The notes: generated by a model not told the origin, from the sequence alone. DNA of 29,202 nucleotides from CAKOSP01 sp964369625 (GCA_964369625.1 CAYJFC010000015.1:1-29202), one strand, 5' to 3'. Numbered from the stretch's first letter, positions 7,790 to 15,983 are shown. Made by a program: numbers and translations.

Positions 7790-9051
7790 TAATTTAAAAT
7801 ATTTTCTAGTTCACTAACTGTAGTAGTATTAGTTAAAGTAATTCTTGGAATTTTAAATTTATCAACTCCAACAGTGGCATTAATCATTCCACCTCTATAA
7901 GCTGTTGTAAACCCTGCATCTTTTAATGTATTTATAGAATAATCATTATATTCATAAAATGGATAACAAAATGCTGTAGTATTATCAAGTTCTGCCCTAC
8001 TAGTATTTAAATCATTTATAAGTGCGTTATATTCCAAACATTTTATAGCGCCACCTTGACCTCCAGGGCATACGCCTACATCATGTAAATCATGTCCGTG
8101 AGATGCAAATTCAATGTAAGGACTATAAAATTGTTCTTTGTCATACCAACTAGTTACTAAAAAAAGAGTTACATCTATTTCAAATTCATCAACTATAGGA
8201 TATAAATTTTCAGCATACCAACCATCATCAACTGTAATTAACACGCTTTTTTCAGGCAAATTTATTTCTCCGTCAATAAACCACTGCATTTCTGTTGTAT
8301 TAAGTGTTACAAAATTATTTTCTTTTATATAAGTAAAGTGACTTCTTATTTGAGATTCAGAGTGACATATAATTTGATTACATCCGTAATCACCATCTTT
8401 ATGCACAAAGTGATAAGCTATTACTGGCACATCTTTTGTAACGGTTTCAAAACTATTATTATTTTCAATAGTTGTAACTTCACTATTTTTTACTGAATAA
8501 ATTTTATTGTCATAGCGTACATATGATAGTTCATTAGTTTTTCTTAAAACTGGTAAGCTAACAGTTTTATCAATAGAAATAATTATTTCTCCATTATAAT
8601 ATAAATTAAGATTTTCAGTAACTATATTTTCGTTAAAAGGTATATAGTTATCGTATCTATCGCTATAAAGAGTTAATTCATCAATTTTATTCAAATTTTC
8701 ATATGGTATAAAATATTCTTCACCTTCCATAGTAAATGGAAAATACATAGTATTTTCATCAATTTCCACAGAATTTAAAGTTAGCTCAAATCCAACATTT
8801 AAATTTCCTATCTTAATAAAGTCACCATCAGTTTTTTTATATAAATCAGTTTTTTTATTGGTAATTACATACTCATTATAATACTCACTAATTTCTGATA
8901 TTATTCTTTCTTTAGTTTCTGCTTTATTATTCATTTCATTTTTAATTATAAAAATAACTCCGACGGCTAAAAATATTACTACACAAATGCATACAAGCAA
9001 AAGTTTAGACTTTTGCTTGTGTTTTCCTTTTGTTAATATATTTTTTTTCAT
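7789..9051 (-). CDS. Membrane-anchored polysaccharide deacetylase with SH3-like N-terminal region
   Basis: Family members (NodB fold, CE4) remove N-acetyl groups from peptidoglycan or other glycans. The 420-aa product has a basic N-terminus and one membrane segment (about 18-37), so the rest is probably outside. Residues 55-125 look like a bacterial SH3-type module (ITNKKTDLYKKTDGDFIKIG). The NodB domain (about 205-420) shows the metal and catalytic aspartates in LITVDDGW (D275, D276), the histidine motif SHGHDLH (H318 to H323), FCYPFYEYN and the late KIPRITL. It is the last gene of an operon after the NAGPA-type gene. The substrate cannot be read from sequence. Confidence 0.88.
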   Translation of the reverse strand: MKKNILTKGKHKQKSKLLLVCICVVIFLAVGVIFIIKNEMNNKAETKERIISEISEYYNEYVITNKKTDLYKKTDGDFIKIGNLNVGFELTLNSVEIDENTMYFPFTMEGEEYFIPYENLNKIDELTLYSDRYDNYIPFNENIVTENLNLYYNGEIIISIDKTVSLPVLRKTNELSYVRYDNKIYSVKNSEVTTIENNNSFETVTKDVPVIAYHFVHKDGDYGCNQIICHSESQIRSHFTYIKENNFVTLNTTEMQWFIDGEINLPEKSVLITVDDGWYAENLYPIVDEFEIDVTLFLVTSWYDKEQFYSPYIEFASHGHDLHDVGVCPGGQGGAIKCLEYNALINDLNTSRAELDNTTAFCYPFYEYNDYSINTLKDAGFTTAYRGGMINATVGVDKFKIPRITLTNTTTVSELENILN

Positions 9052-9075
9052 AGCGTAACCTACTTTCTACTATAA

Positions 9076-10101
9076 TTAATTTACTGCTTTACCATTATTA
9101 TTAGTTACAATAAATCCATTTGAAACATATCTTCCGCCTTGAGAAACTCCAGCAGAAGGTTTGTTATATAGTTTACCATTAACTCCCATTGTTGTAGAAC
9201 CACCGCCATCTAAATTAGCCGCATTATAAGCTCCATATCTATTAAGGATTTCTATTGCCTCATTCATAGTTGCACCATTACTATAACCAGGTTGTCTTCC
9301 GTCTATAATTAAAAATAATACTATTCCATCTTTTCTTTGAGCAATTATAGTTCTAGGAGCAACTCCCCAACCACCATTACCTTCAATTTCAGTTACTTTA
9401 CCATTTACAATTAAATTAGGACCAAATTCTATTGCTTCATACATACCATTAGCTATTGCAACTTCAGGAGAATCACTTGTTAAATATAATTTATGATCTT
9501 CTGTAAAACCAATAAGTTCACCCGATCCCCCTGGATAAGAATATATAAGTTCTCCTTCATATATTATACTCCCATAAGGTGTAGATCCATCTCCATAACC
9601 ATCAAGGTCTTCAAAACCTCCACCATTTATACCAACAAGTCCATCATTATTGTTAAGTAAATCAATAACTCTTTCACCTTTTTGACCTAAGTTTTGAGGT
9701 ATAGCAAGTTCTACATCAGCTGGATCATATATTACTGTTAAAAAACCTTTAAAATTTGGTTCGTTTAATTCAATAATTTTATATACATCATTGCCTTCAT
9801 CTCTGGTATAAATTTCTTCTTCATAAACAGATTCATAATGTGTTTTTTCAGATGTATCACCAAATACTATATCATCTAATTTTATTTCTTCAGTACTACT
9901 TACAATGTAATTTTGACCCATTACAGAATTTATAGTTTCCTCAGAATAAAATGTCTTTGCAAAATATTTATGGCTCATAGTACTCATTGCACTTGTTATC
10001 CAAAATTCTTTAAAAGCAGGGATATTAATTGCTATTAGACCTGCGATAGCTATAATATCAAATACGAAAATTAGATATGTGTACCACTTTAACTTCTTCA
10101 T
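9076..10101 (-). CDS. Phosphodiester glycosidase family protein (NAGPA-like, PF09992), membrane-anchored
   Basis: The family includes lysosomal GlcNAc-1-phosphodiester alpha-N-acetylglucosaminidase and many bacterial wall or exopolysaccharide proteins. The 341-aa product has a hydrophobic anchor at about 10-27 and the family core from about 115 onward: GINGGGFED, FGPNLIVNGK, RTIIAQRKDG, FLIIDGRQPGYSNG and the signature ANLDGGGSTTM near residue 300. AGGAG precedes the ATG. It lies 8 nt after the DUF6273-like gene and 24 nt before the deacetylase, so the three anchored proteins are probably co-made. A wall teichoic acid or glycan phosphodiester is a plausible substrate by family, not proven. 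Confidence 0.88.
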   Translation of the reverse strand: MKKLKWYTYLIFVFDIIAIAGLIAINIPAFKEFWITSAMSTMSHKYFAKTFYSEETINSVMGQNYIVSSTEEIKLDDIVFGDTSEKTHYESVYEEEIYTRDEGNDVYKIIELNEPNFKGFLTVIYDPADVELAIPQNLGQKGERVIDLLNNNDGLVGINGGGFEDLDGYGDGSTPYGSIIYEGELIYSYPGGSGELIGFTEDHKLYLTSDSPEVAIANGMYEAIEFGPNLIVNGKVTEIEGNGGWGVAPRTIIAQRKDGIVLFLIIDGRQPGYSNGATMNEAIEILNRYGAYNAANLDGGGSTTMGVNGKLYNKPSAGVSQGGRYVSNGFIVTNNNGKAVN

Positions 10102-10109
10102 TTGTTCTC

Positions 10110-11459
10110 CTATTCTACTGTGTAAGGACTATAATCAGATCCTACTCCATCAGCAATTATTTCTTTATTAATACACACTACAGGCACAACATTTTTTGAT
10201 TCATCAATTTGCGTTTTCTTTAAATATCCTAAATCTGTTTTTGTAAACGCTGTATCACTTACATGACCTGTATAATTTAAATAATAATAATCCGATAAAT
10301 TTGTATTATTATAATCAAAAATATTTAATAATCCTATTTTAGCGGTAACAATATCACTATATATTTCGCTATATGCATGTGAATTATCATCATTAATTAA
10401 CCCAACTTCAAAACTACATTCTACTAAAGATTCCTTATATGATAAATTATTTAAATATTCATTATTTAAATACGATGCTATATTACCATTTTCTGATAAA
10501 TTAAACTTAGAATTAACTACTCCATAAGGTTTCGTTAAAAATTCATCATTTTGCATAATTGGATTTGTTTGTACCAATTTTAAAATTCCATCATTTTCTT
10601 CAAAAACTTTGTAAACGTCTTCGCCTAATTTAACATACTCATTAATATAAGTATCTTCTGTTGTTTGAATAACATAAGGGTTATCTACCTCGCCTTTTCC
10701 TCTTAATAAAACCACATCTTTATTTAATGTAATCACAGCTTTTACGCCGTATGAACCACCAGTTGTATCAGCTTTAATATTACCACTTGTATCTACATAT
10801 AAATTATTTTCATTTGAGTCCGTTCCTAAAATCCAAAAATATTTTTCATTATTTATAAAGCTTTCTTTGCCACCAGACTTTATATATTCATCTGCTGATA
10901 AAATATTAATTAAAGTTTCTCCTGCATCATCTGTTTCTTCTAATTTATTATCATTTAGTTTAGAAATTTCATAAGTCTGATTAACTAAATATTTATCTTC
11001 TAGAACTAAATCATAAAATACTCCACTATTTAGGATATCTGTTTTATTTAACCAATTATATATGTTACTATTTTCATAAGAAAAATCATTACCCCACATA
11101 AAACTACTTACCACATCGTCTGAAATAAGTGTCAGTTCTTTGTCATTATTAATAGATAAAATTCTATAATTAATATTATTAAATGTTACGTAATTATTTG
11201 TAATTTCGCCATGAAAATAATAACCATTTTCATCTTGATATAATCCATTTCCTTCAGTAGCTATAGAATTAGAATTTATTATAGCCTGGGCTAAAGATTT
11301 ATCATAATTTTCTCTTTCTTTGTATTCTTCCACAGCAAAATATACTGCTCTAGATCCAAAATAAATTGCAAGTATACCTAAAATAATAATACTAATTAAA
11401 TTAAATACAAATTCTTTCTTACCTAATTTTGCTTTTTCTTTTTTTGTTTTTTTACTCAT
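10110..11459 (-). CDS. Membrane-anchored extracytoplasmic protein with two DUF6273-like repeats
   Basis: The 449-aa product has a lysine-rich N-terminus, one membrane helix (about 17-42) and a polar outer region. Residues about 70-265 carry the pattern of DUF6273-type surface modules: INYRILSINNDKELTLISDD, a W-rich stretch (MWGNDF, IYNWLN), VFYDLVLEDKYLVN and an end module VITLNKDVVLLRGKGEVDNP. The second half (about 270-449) repeats this in diverged form (VKLGEDVYKVFEENDGILKL, IASYLNNEYLNNL, and end module VVCINKEIIADGVGSDYSPY), so the protein is an internal duplication. No catalytic motif is visible. It follows tdk by about 30 nt with a distant GGGAG as ribosome binding site. Function is unknown; the DUF6273 label is from memory of the pattern. 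Confidence 0.7.
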   Translation of the reverse strand: MSKKTKKEKAKLGKKEFVFNLISIIILGILAIYFGSRAVYFAVEEYKERENYDKSLAQAIINSNSIATEGNGLYQDENGYYFHGEITNNYVTFNNINYRILSINNDKELTLISDDVVSSFMWGNDFSYENSNIYNWLNKTDILNSGVFYDLVLEDKYLVNQTYEISKLNDNKLEETDDAGETLINILSADEYIKSGGKESFINNEKYFWILGTDSNENNLYVDTSGNIKADTTGGSYGVKAVITLNKDVVLLRGKGEVDNPYVIQTTEDTYINEYVKLGEDVYKVFEENDGILKLVQTNPIMQNDEFLTKPYGVVNSKFNLSENGNIASYLNNEYLNNLSYKESLVECSFEVGLINDDNSHAYSEIYSDIVTAKIGLLNIFDYNNTNLSDYYYLNYTGHVSDTAFTKTDLGYLKKTQIDESKNVVPVVCINKEIIADGVGSDYSPYTVE

Positions 11460-11491
11460 ACTTCAACAGTCTCCCACTCTTAAATATCATA

Positions 11492-12136
11492 TCAAAATTC
11501 AGAAATTTTTTCCACTAAATCAGATAATTGTTTTACACAGTTTCCTTTAAGTTTTACATGTTTTAAAAAACAATCACCACAAAGTGGTACATATTCTACT
11601 AATGAATCGGTTCCATCAATTATTATATTTTCACCAACATCAGTAAATTTGCCATTTACTTTACGTGAATTAAATACAGCATTTTGTCCACAAGAACAAA
11701 GTGATGCACTTCCCACTTCTTCAATTATATCAGCAAGAGCAAATAACTTTTCTATACCATCAGAAAATATTTCTCCTTTAAAATTACTCTTTAAACCAAA
11801 TGTAATAACTGGAATTTTAATTAAATGGGCAATTGTCCAAAGTTCTTCAATTTGCTTTTTATTAAGCATTTCAACTTCATCAACTAATATTACTCTAGCA
11901 GTATAATATAGTTTATAATACTTTTCTATTAGTAATGACTCTTTATCCTTAAGTAAAATGTCTACTTTTCTATTTAACCCTGTTCTAGAAACAATTGAAT
12001 TATCTCCCTTAGTATCTTTAACAGATTTAATTATTATAACTTTTAAATTATTTTCTTCATAATTGTATGCTGTTTGAATAATATTGTTTGTTTTACCAGC
12101 ATTCATTGGACTGTATTTAAATATTAATTTTGTCAT
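11492..12136 (-). CDS. tdk: Thymidine kinase, type II
   Basis: Tdk phosphorylates thymidine to dTMP for salvage. The 214-aa product has the P-loop FKYSPMNAGKT, the Walker-B-like VILVDEVEML, FGLKSNFKGEIFSDG, and a zinc site from CSCG (about residue 145) and CGDC near the C-terminus, all as in family II kinases. The frame opens at GTG 12145, but that GTG is part of the AGGTGG ribosome binding site serving the ATG at 12136. It heads the operon of three surface proteins, an unusual partnership, and complements the thyX-tmk route elsewhere in the window. Confidence 0.94.
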   Translation of the reverse strand: MTKLIFKYSPMNAGKTNNIIQTAYNYEENNLKVIIIKSVKDTKGDNSIVSRTGLNRKVDILLKDKESLLIEKYYKLYYTARVILVDEVEMLNKKQIEELWTIAHLIKIPVITFGLKSNFKGEIFSDGIEKLFALADIIEEVGSASLCSCGQNAVFNSRKVNGKFTDVGENIIIDGTDSLVEYVPLCGDCFLKHVKLKGNCVKQLSDLVEKISEF

Positions 12137-12153
12137 TTTAACCACCTATAAAA

Positions 12154-12182
12154 ATATTATCATAAAGAATTTATTATCACAA
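12154..12182 (-). promoter_or_regulatory. tdk operon promoter
   Basis: Minus-strand TTGTGA (12177-12182), 17 nt, then TGA-TAATAT, an extended -10 (12154-12159). Predicted leader is about 10 nt. Confidence 0.6.
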
Positions 12183-12183
12183 T

Positions 12184-12209
12184 AAAAAAATATAATTTTC
12201 ATTATATTT
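12184..12209 (-). terminator. pfkB-smr terminator
   Basis: Minus-strand 9-bp stem AAATATAAT/ATTATATTT closed by a GAAA tetraloop and followed by T. It covers the Smr stop codon. Confidence 0.75.
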
Positions 12210-12474
12210 TTAGTATTACAATTGTTTCACCTAAATTATTACGATTAATTTTAAATTCTTGAACATTTTTATTAGAATTTAAAACAGTGTGTACTTCCCT
12301 TGTCAAAATATTAGTGCTTTTACCATGAATTATTCTAAGTAAATTATTTTTCATTTTTAAATTATCATTTATAAATTCATTAACTAAAGAATAAACCATT
12401 GAAACTATTTCACCATGTAAATCAAGTTTAGGAGTTTTTTCAGTTAAAATTAGAGGCACTTGCTGGAATGACAT
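12202..12474 (-). CDS. Stand-alone Smr domain protein
   Basis: Smr domains are the C-terminal nuclease domain of MutS2 and also occur alone. The 90-aa product is little more than the domain: LDLHG at residues 17-21 and IIHGKSTNIL at 48-57, where MutS2 proteins usually have HGKGTG. The frame opens at GTG 12483, but AGGTG ending there serves the ATG at 12474, which I use. The gene starts inside the kinase gene, overlapping it by 35 nt in another frame. No MutS2 core is attached, so this is either a free Smr endonuclease or a remnant. Confidence 0.82.
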   Translation of the reverse strand: MSFQQVPLILTEKTPKLDLHGEIVSMVYSLVNEFINDNLKMKNNLLRIIHGKSTNILTREVHTVLNSNKNVQEFKINRNNLGETIVILKI

Positions 12475-13393
12475 TTTCAACACCTATCTTACTATTGTAC
12501 TGAGATAATACTGCATTTAAATTAGGAAAAGATACTTTGCCACCAACATTTTCACAACAAAGACCTGCTGCTATATTAGCGTATGTAATTGCTTTTTCCA
12601 AATCATATTTATGCAAAATTGAATATGAAAAAGCCGCATGAAAAGCATCCCCAGCTCCGGTTGTATCTTTAGCATTTACTTTTAAACCTGGCATTACTTT
12701 AATTTGATTATTACTTGCATACATAGCTCCTTGATCTTCTAAAGTAACTATTACCTCATTTTTATTAAATCTTTCTTTAAGTTTATGATATATATTAACA
12801 AGCGTTAAGGTATTATTATAGTCAATTTTTATATTAGTAAAATTTTCTGCAAATTCCTTAGAGCATATTATATAATTGCAATGTGAACATAATTCAACTA
12901 TTTCAGGTAATAAATTATTAGCACTTCCTACTTTAATAGCATTTGGGTATCTATTTATTATACTGTTACTAGCATGATACTCGTATCCATCTATTAATAT
13001 TAGATCAGGGTCCACCAAAATATTGTCTTCTTTTTTGATATGAGGCGTAGAATCAGGAGCAGCTAAGTTAATAATTGTTCTTGAACCATTTTTTTTATTT
13101 GATACAACAAAAGATAATGATGTGTTTTTATCATAAACTGTTTCTAAAAAATCATTTTTAACACCAAACATTTCTAACTCTTTTTTTATTTTATCACCAT
13201 TTGAATCAGCTCCAATTGCAGCTGCTAAATATGTTTCAACACCCCATTTAGCTAAAAGACAAGCTCCATTTGCAGCTTCTCCCCCGCCACCTTCTATTTT
13301 TTCAGTGACAGAATATTTACTATTTTCCTTAGGGAAATCCTGCATCATACAACTAATATCATATGAAGCATGTCCTATACAAAGTACTTTCAT
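12440..13393 (-). CDS. PfkB-family carbohydrate (ribokinase-like) kinase
   Basis: The family phosphorylates sugars or nucleosides with ATP. The 317-aa product has the substrate-side glycine motif GGGGEAANGACLLAKWG (about 34-50) and the catalytic anion-hole signature DTTGAGDAFHAAF (about 243-255, catalytic Asp 249). It lacks signs that would fix the substrate. The open frame extends 16 codons upstream, but AGAGGTG lies seven nt before the ATG at 13393 and MKVLCIGHASYDIS is a typical PfkB opening. The smr gene overlaps its last 35 nt, so the two are translationally close. A ribokinase, fructokinase or nucleoside kinase activity is possible. Confidence 0.88.
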   Translation of the reverse strand: MKVLCIGHASYDISCMMQDFPKENSKYSVTEKIEGGGGEAANGACLLAKWGVETYLAAAIGADSNGDKIKKELEMFGVKNDFLETVYDKNTSLSFVVSNKKNGSRTIINLAAPDSTPHIKKEDNILVDPDLILIDGYEYHASNSIINRYPNAIKVGSANNLLPEIVELCSHCNYIICSKEFAENFTNIKIDYNNTLTLVNIYHKLKERFNKNEVIVTLEDQGAMYASNNQIKVMPGLKVNAKDTTGAGDAFHAAFSYSILHKYDLEKAITYANIAAGLCCENVGGKVSFPNLNAVLSQYNSKIGVENVIPASASNFN

Positions 13394-13418
13394 TTGCAAC
13401 ACCTCTTTACTATATTCT

Positions 13419-13447
13419 ATTATAATATATTTATTATACATTTTCCA
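13419..13447 (-). promoter_or_regulatory. pfkB-smr promoter
   Basis: Minus-strand TGGAAA (13442-13447), 17-nt spacer, TATAAT (13419-13424). Confidence 0.55.
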
Positions 13448-13460
13448 CTAATTTTTTATT

Positions 13461-14111
13461 TTATTTAGTAAAATCTTTTTTATTTATTATATATAATTTA
13501 TTGTTTTTAAAAAACGCATAAAATATATTATAAATATCTAAATTCTTATGACTTAACTCTTTTAATAACCATTTATTGCTTTTTGAAATTTTATTTAAAG
13601 TATCTTCTTGTACTTCACCATCTACTATAAGAGGCATTGGATAACTACTTTTTATCTTATCATTATATTCAAATACTGATAATTTTCCATTATTTTCTAA
13701 AAAAGCATATTCAACAGTTTCTAAAGATTTAATTTGTTTTTGTCTTAAACTAAGTAATAAGTCATCTAAACTATATCTTTGCTTAACCATTTCGTTATAA
13801 TTTATTTTACCTGAAGAAATAATCATAGATGGTTTGCCATCAAATAAAGCTCTTATTTTTTTACTTTTCATATTAAGATAAGCAAATCCTATTTCAAGCC
13901 CTACTAGTATTAAAGCTGGCACTATTGAATACATCATTGAAGTATTATAATTTTCAATACTAATAGCTACTAGTTCTGCTATTAAAATAGATACAATCAA
14001 ATCTATTATCCCTAATTGACCTACTTCTCTTTTACCCATTAAACGATATAAAAATACTATAAACATATAAAAAAATAAAGTTCTTACGCTTATCACCAAT
14101 AAATTTGACAT
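13461..14111 (-). CDS. DUF421 (YetF-type) membrane protein
   Basis: The 216-aa product has two or three membrane helices in the first 80 residues (VRTLFFYMFIVFLYRLMGKR, LIVSILIAELVAIS, SIVPALILVGLEI), then a soluble domain of about 130 residues. RLMGKREVGQLGIIDLIVSI and the segment RALFDGKPSMIISSGKI with SLDDLLLSLRQKQI are typical of DUF421/YetF proteins, whose biochemical role is not settled. The ATG at 14111 is chosen because AGGTG, which contains the first GTG of the frame, is six nt upstream. It is divergent from the TIGR04086 gene. Confidence 0.87.
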   Translation of the reverse strand: MSNLLVISVRTLFFYMFIVFLYRLMGKREVGQLGIIDLIVSILIAELVAISIENYNTSMMYSIVPALILVGLEIGFAYLNMKSKKIRALFDGKPSMIISSGKINYNEMVKQRYSLDDLLLSLRQKQIKSLETVEYAFLENNGKLSVFEYNDKIKSSYPMPLIVDGEVQEDTLNKISKSNKWLLKELSHKNLDIYNIFYAFFKNNKLYIINKKDFTK

Positions 14112-14114
14112 ATT

Positions 14115-14180
14115 AATCACCTATATAATATTGTTTAATTAATATTATTTTTATTCACACATATATTTAATTAGGTGATT
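14115..14180. repeat. 9-bp inverted repeat spanning the divergent DUF421/TIGR04086 intergenic region
   Basis: AATCACCTA (14115-14123) and TAGGTGATT (14172-14180) are exact inverted copies 48 nt apart. Each arm contains the ribosome binding site of the gene it faces, so the symmetry may come simply from two similar start regions. Confidence 0.5.
14139..14167 (+). promoter_or_regulatory. Possible promoter of the TIGR04086 gene
   Basis: TTAATA (14139-14144), 17 nt and TATATT (14162-14167). The -35 is weak and the leader would begin at the ribosome binding site, as for tmcAL. I found no good promoter for DUF421 on the other strand. Confidence 0.35.
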
Positions 14181-14183
14181 TAT

Positions 14184-14552
14184 TTGAAAAAATATAATTT
14201 TTATTTTAAAAACTTTGGTTTATTTCTATCAGGAGAACTATTCATAGTATTTATTGTTAGTTTACTAAATTTATTTGGAATGAATACTAGTATTACTACA
14301 ATTATATTATTATTACTTAATATTGGAATATTTATTTTCTTTGGTTTCAATAATGGTATTAGAAGTTTAAAAAAAGGATACTTAACCGGGCTTATTACAG
14401 GACTACTTTTATTATTAATATTATTTTTTGTAAATATATTATTTTTTAAAGGGAGTTTTAATATAAATCAAGTTTTATATTATTTCATATTAATTTTATC
14501 TTCTACTTTTGGTGGTATGTTAGGCAAATCCAAGAAAAAAGAAGCGCATTAA
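14184..14552 (+). CDS. TIGR04086 family (DUF3792) membrane protein
   Basis: The 122-aa product is almost entirely four hydrophobic helices separated by short loops. It carries the family-like loop GFNNGIRSLKKGYLTGLITGL and the C-terminal FGGMLGKSKKKEA. Function of the family is unknown. The frame opens at GTG 14175, but that GTG lies inside AGGTG; the better-spaced start is the TTG at 14184, six nt behind it, giving MKKYNFYF. Its last codons overlap the oppositely oriented small gene by four nt and the A run coding for the terminal lysines is the T tract of that gene's terminator. Confidence 0.72.
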   Translation: MKKYNFYFKNFGLFLSGELFIVFIVSLLNLFGMNTSITTIILLLLNIGIFIFFGFNNGIRSLKKGYLTGLITGLLLLLILFFVNILFFKGSFNINQVLYYFILILSSTFGGMLGKSKKKEAH

Positions 14553-14558
14553 GGCTTC
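14535..14558 (-). terminator. Terminator of the tgt transcript
   Basis: Minus-strand stem GAAGC/GCTTC (5 bp, 8-nt loop) followed by six T. It covers the shared stop region and the end of the opposing TIGR04086 gene. Confidence 0.5.
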
Positions 14559-14857
14559 ACTTCAACAAATTGATATTCATCAGGATTTAATGTAATATAA
14601 TTATTTTCATTATAATATTCTTTCGTAATCGGATTAAACTCCTCTTCTAGATACGAATTTTCATATAAAAATTTCAAACTTACTGTATCACTTGTACACA
14701 AATTTTCTTTTTTACATTTAATAGCAGCTTCTACTATTCTTTTTTCTGTTACCGTTATTAAATTATCTTGATACTCTAAATATACTTTATAGCTAGACGG
14801 TATTAATATCATAATAAATATAATAGCAATAGTTAGAGAAATAATTTTAGTATTCAT
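14549..14857 (-). CDS. Small membrane-anchored protein, weakly pseudopilin-like
   Basis: I do not recognise a family with certainty. The 102-aa product has one N-terminal membrane helix (about 4-24) and a polar outer part with two Cys (KCKKENLCTS). KRIVEAAIKC and the run FLYENSYLEEEFNPITKEYY recall the 'L-x-GYL-x-NP-x-T' segment of type II/IV pseudopilin-like proteins, but no prepilin-peptidase GFTLIE site is present. The ATG at 14857 has GGAG six nt upstream; the upstream ATG at 14869 does not. It overlaps the end of tgt by 11 nt and is therefore likely co-translated with it. Confidence 0.6.
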   Translation of the reverse strand: MNTKIISLTIAIIFIMILIPSSYKVYLEYQDNLITVTEKRIVEAAIKCKKENLCTSDTVSLKFLYENSYLEEEFNPITKEYYNENNYITLNPDEYQFVEVKP

Positions 14858-15965
14858 AATTTTCTCCATAATAATTTTTTATAAATTCATCTCTAAATTC
14901 TTTTAAAGTGCCCATTTTTATATTTTCTCTTACTTCATCCATTAATTTGAATAAAAAATTAATATTATGAACTGATAAAAGTCTCGCTCCAAAAGTTTCA
15001 TTATCTACTATTAAATGTCTTATATAAGCTTTAGTATAGTTTTTACATGCATAACAATCACAATCATCAACTGGAGTAAAGTCTTCTTTATATTTATTAT
15101 TTTTAATATTTATTTTTCCATTTTTAGTATAAGCATGGCCATGTCTTGCAAGTCTAGTCGGAGCAACACAATCAAATATATCTATACCCCTCATTACATT
15201 TTCAATTAGGTCAATAGGATCTCCTACTCCCATAAGATATCTTAATTTATCCTTAGGTAAATGTTTCGTAGTATCTTCAACCATTTTGTACATAATTGGT
15301 TTAGTTTCACCTACAGCTGTACCACCAACAGAATAACCATCAAAATCCATTTCAATTAATTTTTTAGCACAATACTCTCTTAAATCAGGATAGTTACCAC
15401 CTTGTACTATTCCAAAAAGAATTTGATTATTTTTTTTAAAAACATCTTTACCTCTTTTGGCCCATCTAATAGTTCTGTCTACACTTTGTTTTACATATTC
15501 ATATGTTGCAGGATAACCAATACATTCATCAAAACTCATTATTATATCTGCTCCTAAATTTTGCTGAATATTTATACTTTTTTCTGGAGTTAAAAATAAT
15601 TTTTCTCCATTTATGTGACTTTTAAATTTAACACCATCTTCGTTTATATCTTTAGGTTTAGCTAAACTAAACACTTGAAATCCACCAGAATCAGTTAAAA
15701 TAGGTCCACTATAATTCATAAATTTATGTAGTCCACCCGCTTTTGCTACTACCTCATCTCCAGGTCTAAGCCACAAGTGATAAGTATTAGCAAGTATTAT
15801 ACCAGAGCCTATTTCACTAACTTCTTCCGGGGCTAGCGTTTTAATTGTTGCTTTAGTTCCTACTGGCATAAACATAGGAGTTTTATAAACTTTACCATTA
15901 TGCTCTATTTCACCAAGCCTTGCACTTGTATGTTTATCTTCATATTTTAAGTTATATTTAATCAT
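14847..15965 (-). CDS. tgt: tRNA-guanine transglycosylase
   Basis: Tgt swaps guanine 34 for preQ1 in the GUN-anticodon tRNAs, the entry step of queuosine in tRNA. The 372-aa product has LTDSGGFQVFSLAK with the catalytic region Asp, GIVQGG, RYLMGVGDP, the second Asp in FDCVAPTRLARHG, and the zinc site CDCYACKNYTKAYIRHL. Length is normal. The frame opens at GTG 15977 but GGTGA lies five nt before the ATG at 15965, which I use. It has a good promoter of its own; queA, the next enzyme, lies 1 kb upstream on the same strand beyond one unknown gene. Confidence 0.96.
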   Translation of the reverse strand: MIKYNLKYEDKHTSARLGEIEHNGKVYKTPMFMPVGTKATIKTLAPEEVSEIGSGIILANTYHLWLRPGDEVVAKAGGLHKFMNYSGPILTDSGGFQVFSLAKPKDINEDGVKFKSHINGEKLFLTPEKSINIQQNLGADIIMSFDECIGYPATYEYVKQSVDRTIRWAKRGKDVFKKNNQILFGIVQGGNYPDLREYCAKKLIEMDFDGYSVGGTAVGETKPIMYKMVEDTTKHLPKDKLRYLMGVGDPIDLIENVMRGIDIFDCVAPTRLARHGHAYTKNGKINIKNNKYKEDFTPVDDCDCYACKNYTKAYIRHLIVDNETFGARLLSVHNINFLFKLMDEVRENIKMGTLKEFRDEFIKNYYGENYEY

Positions 15966-15983
15966 ATTATTCACCACGCCTTA

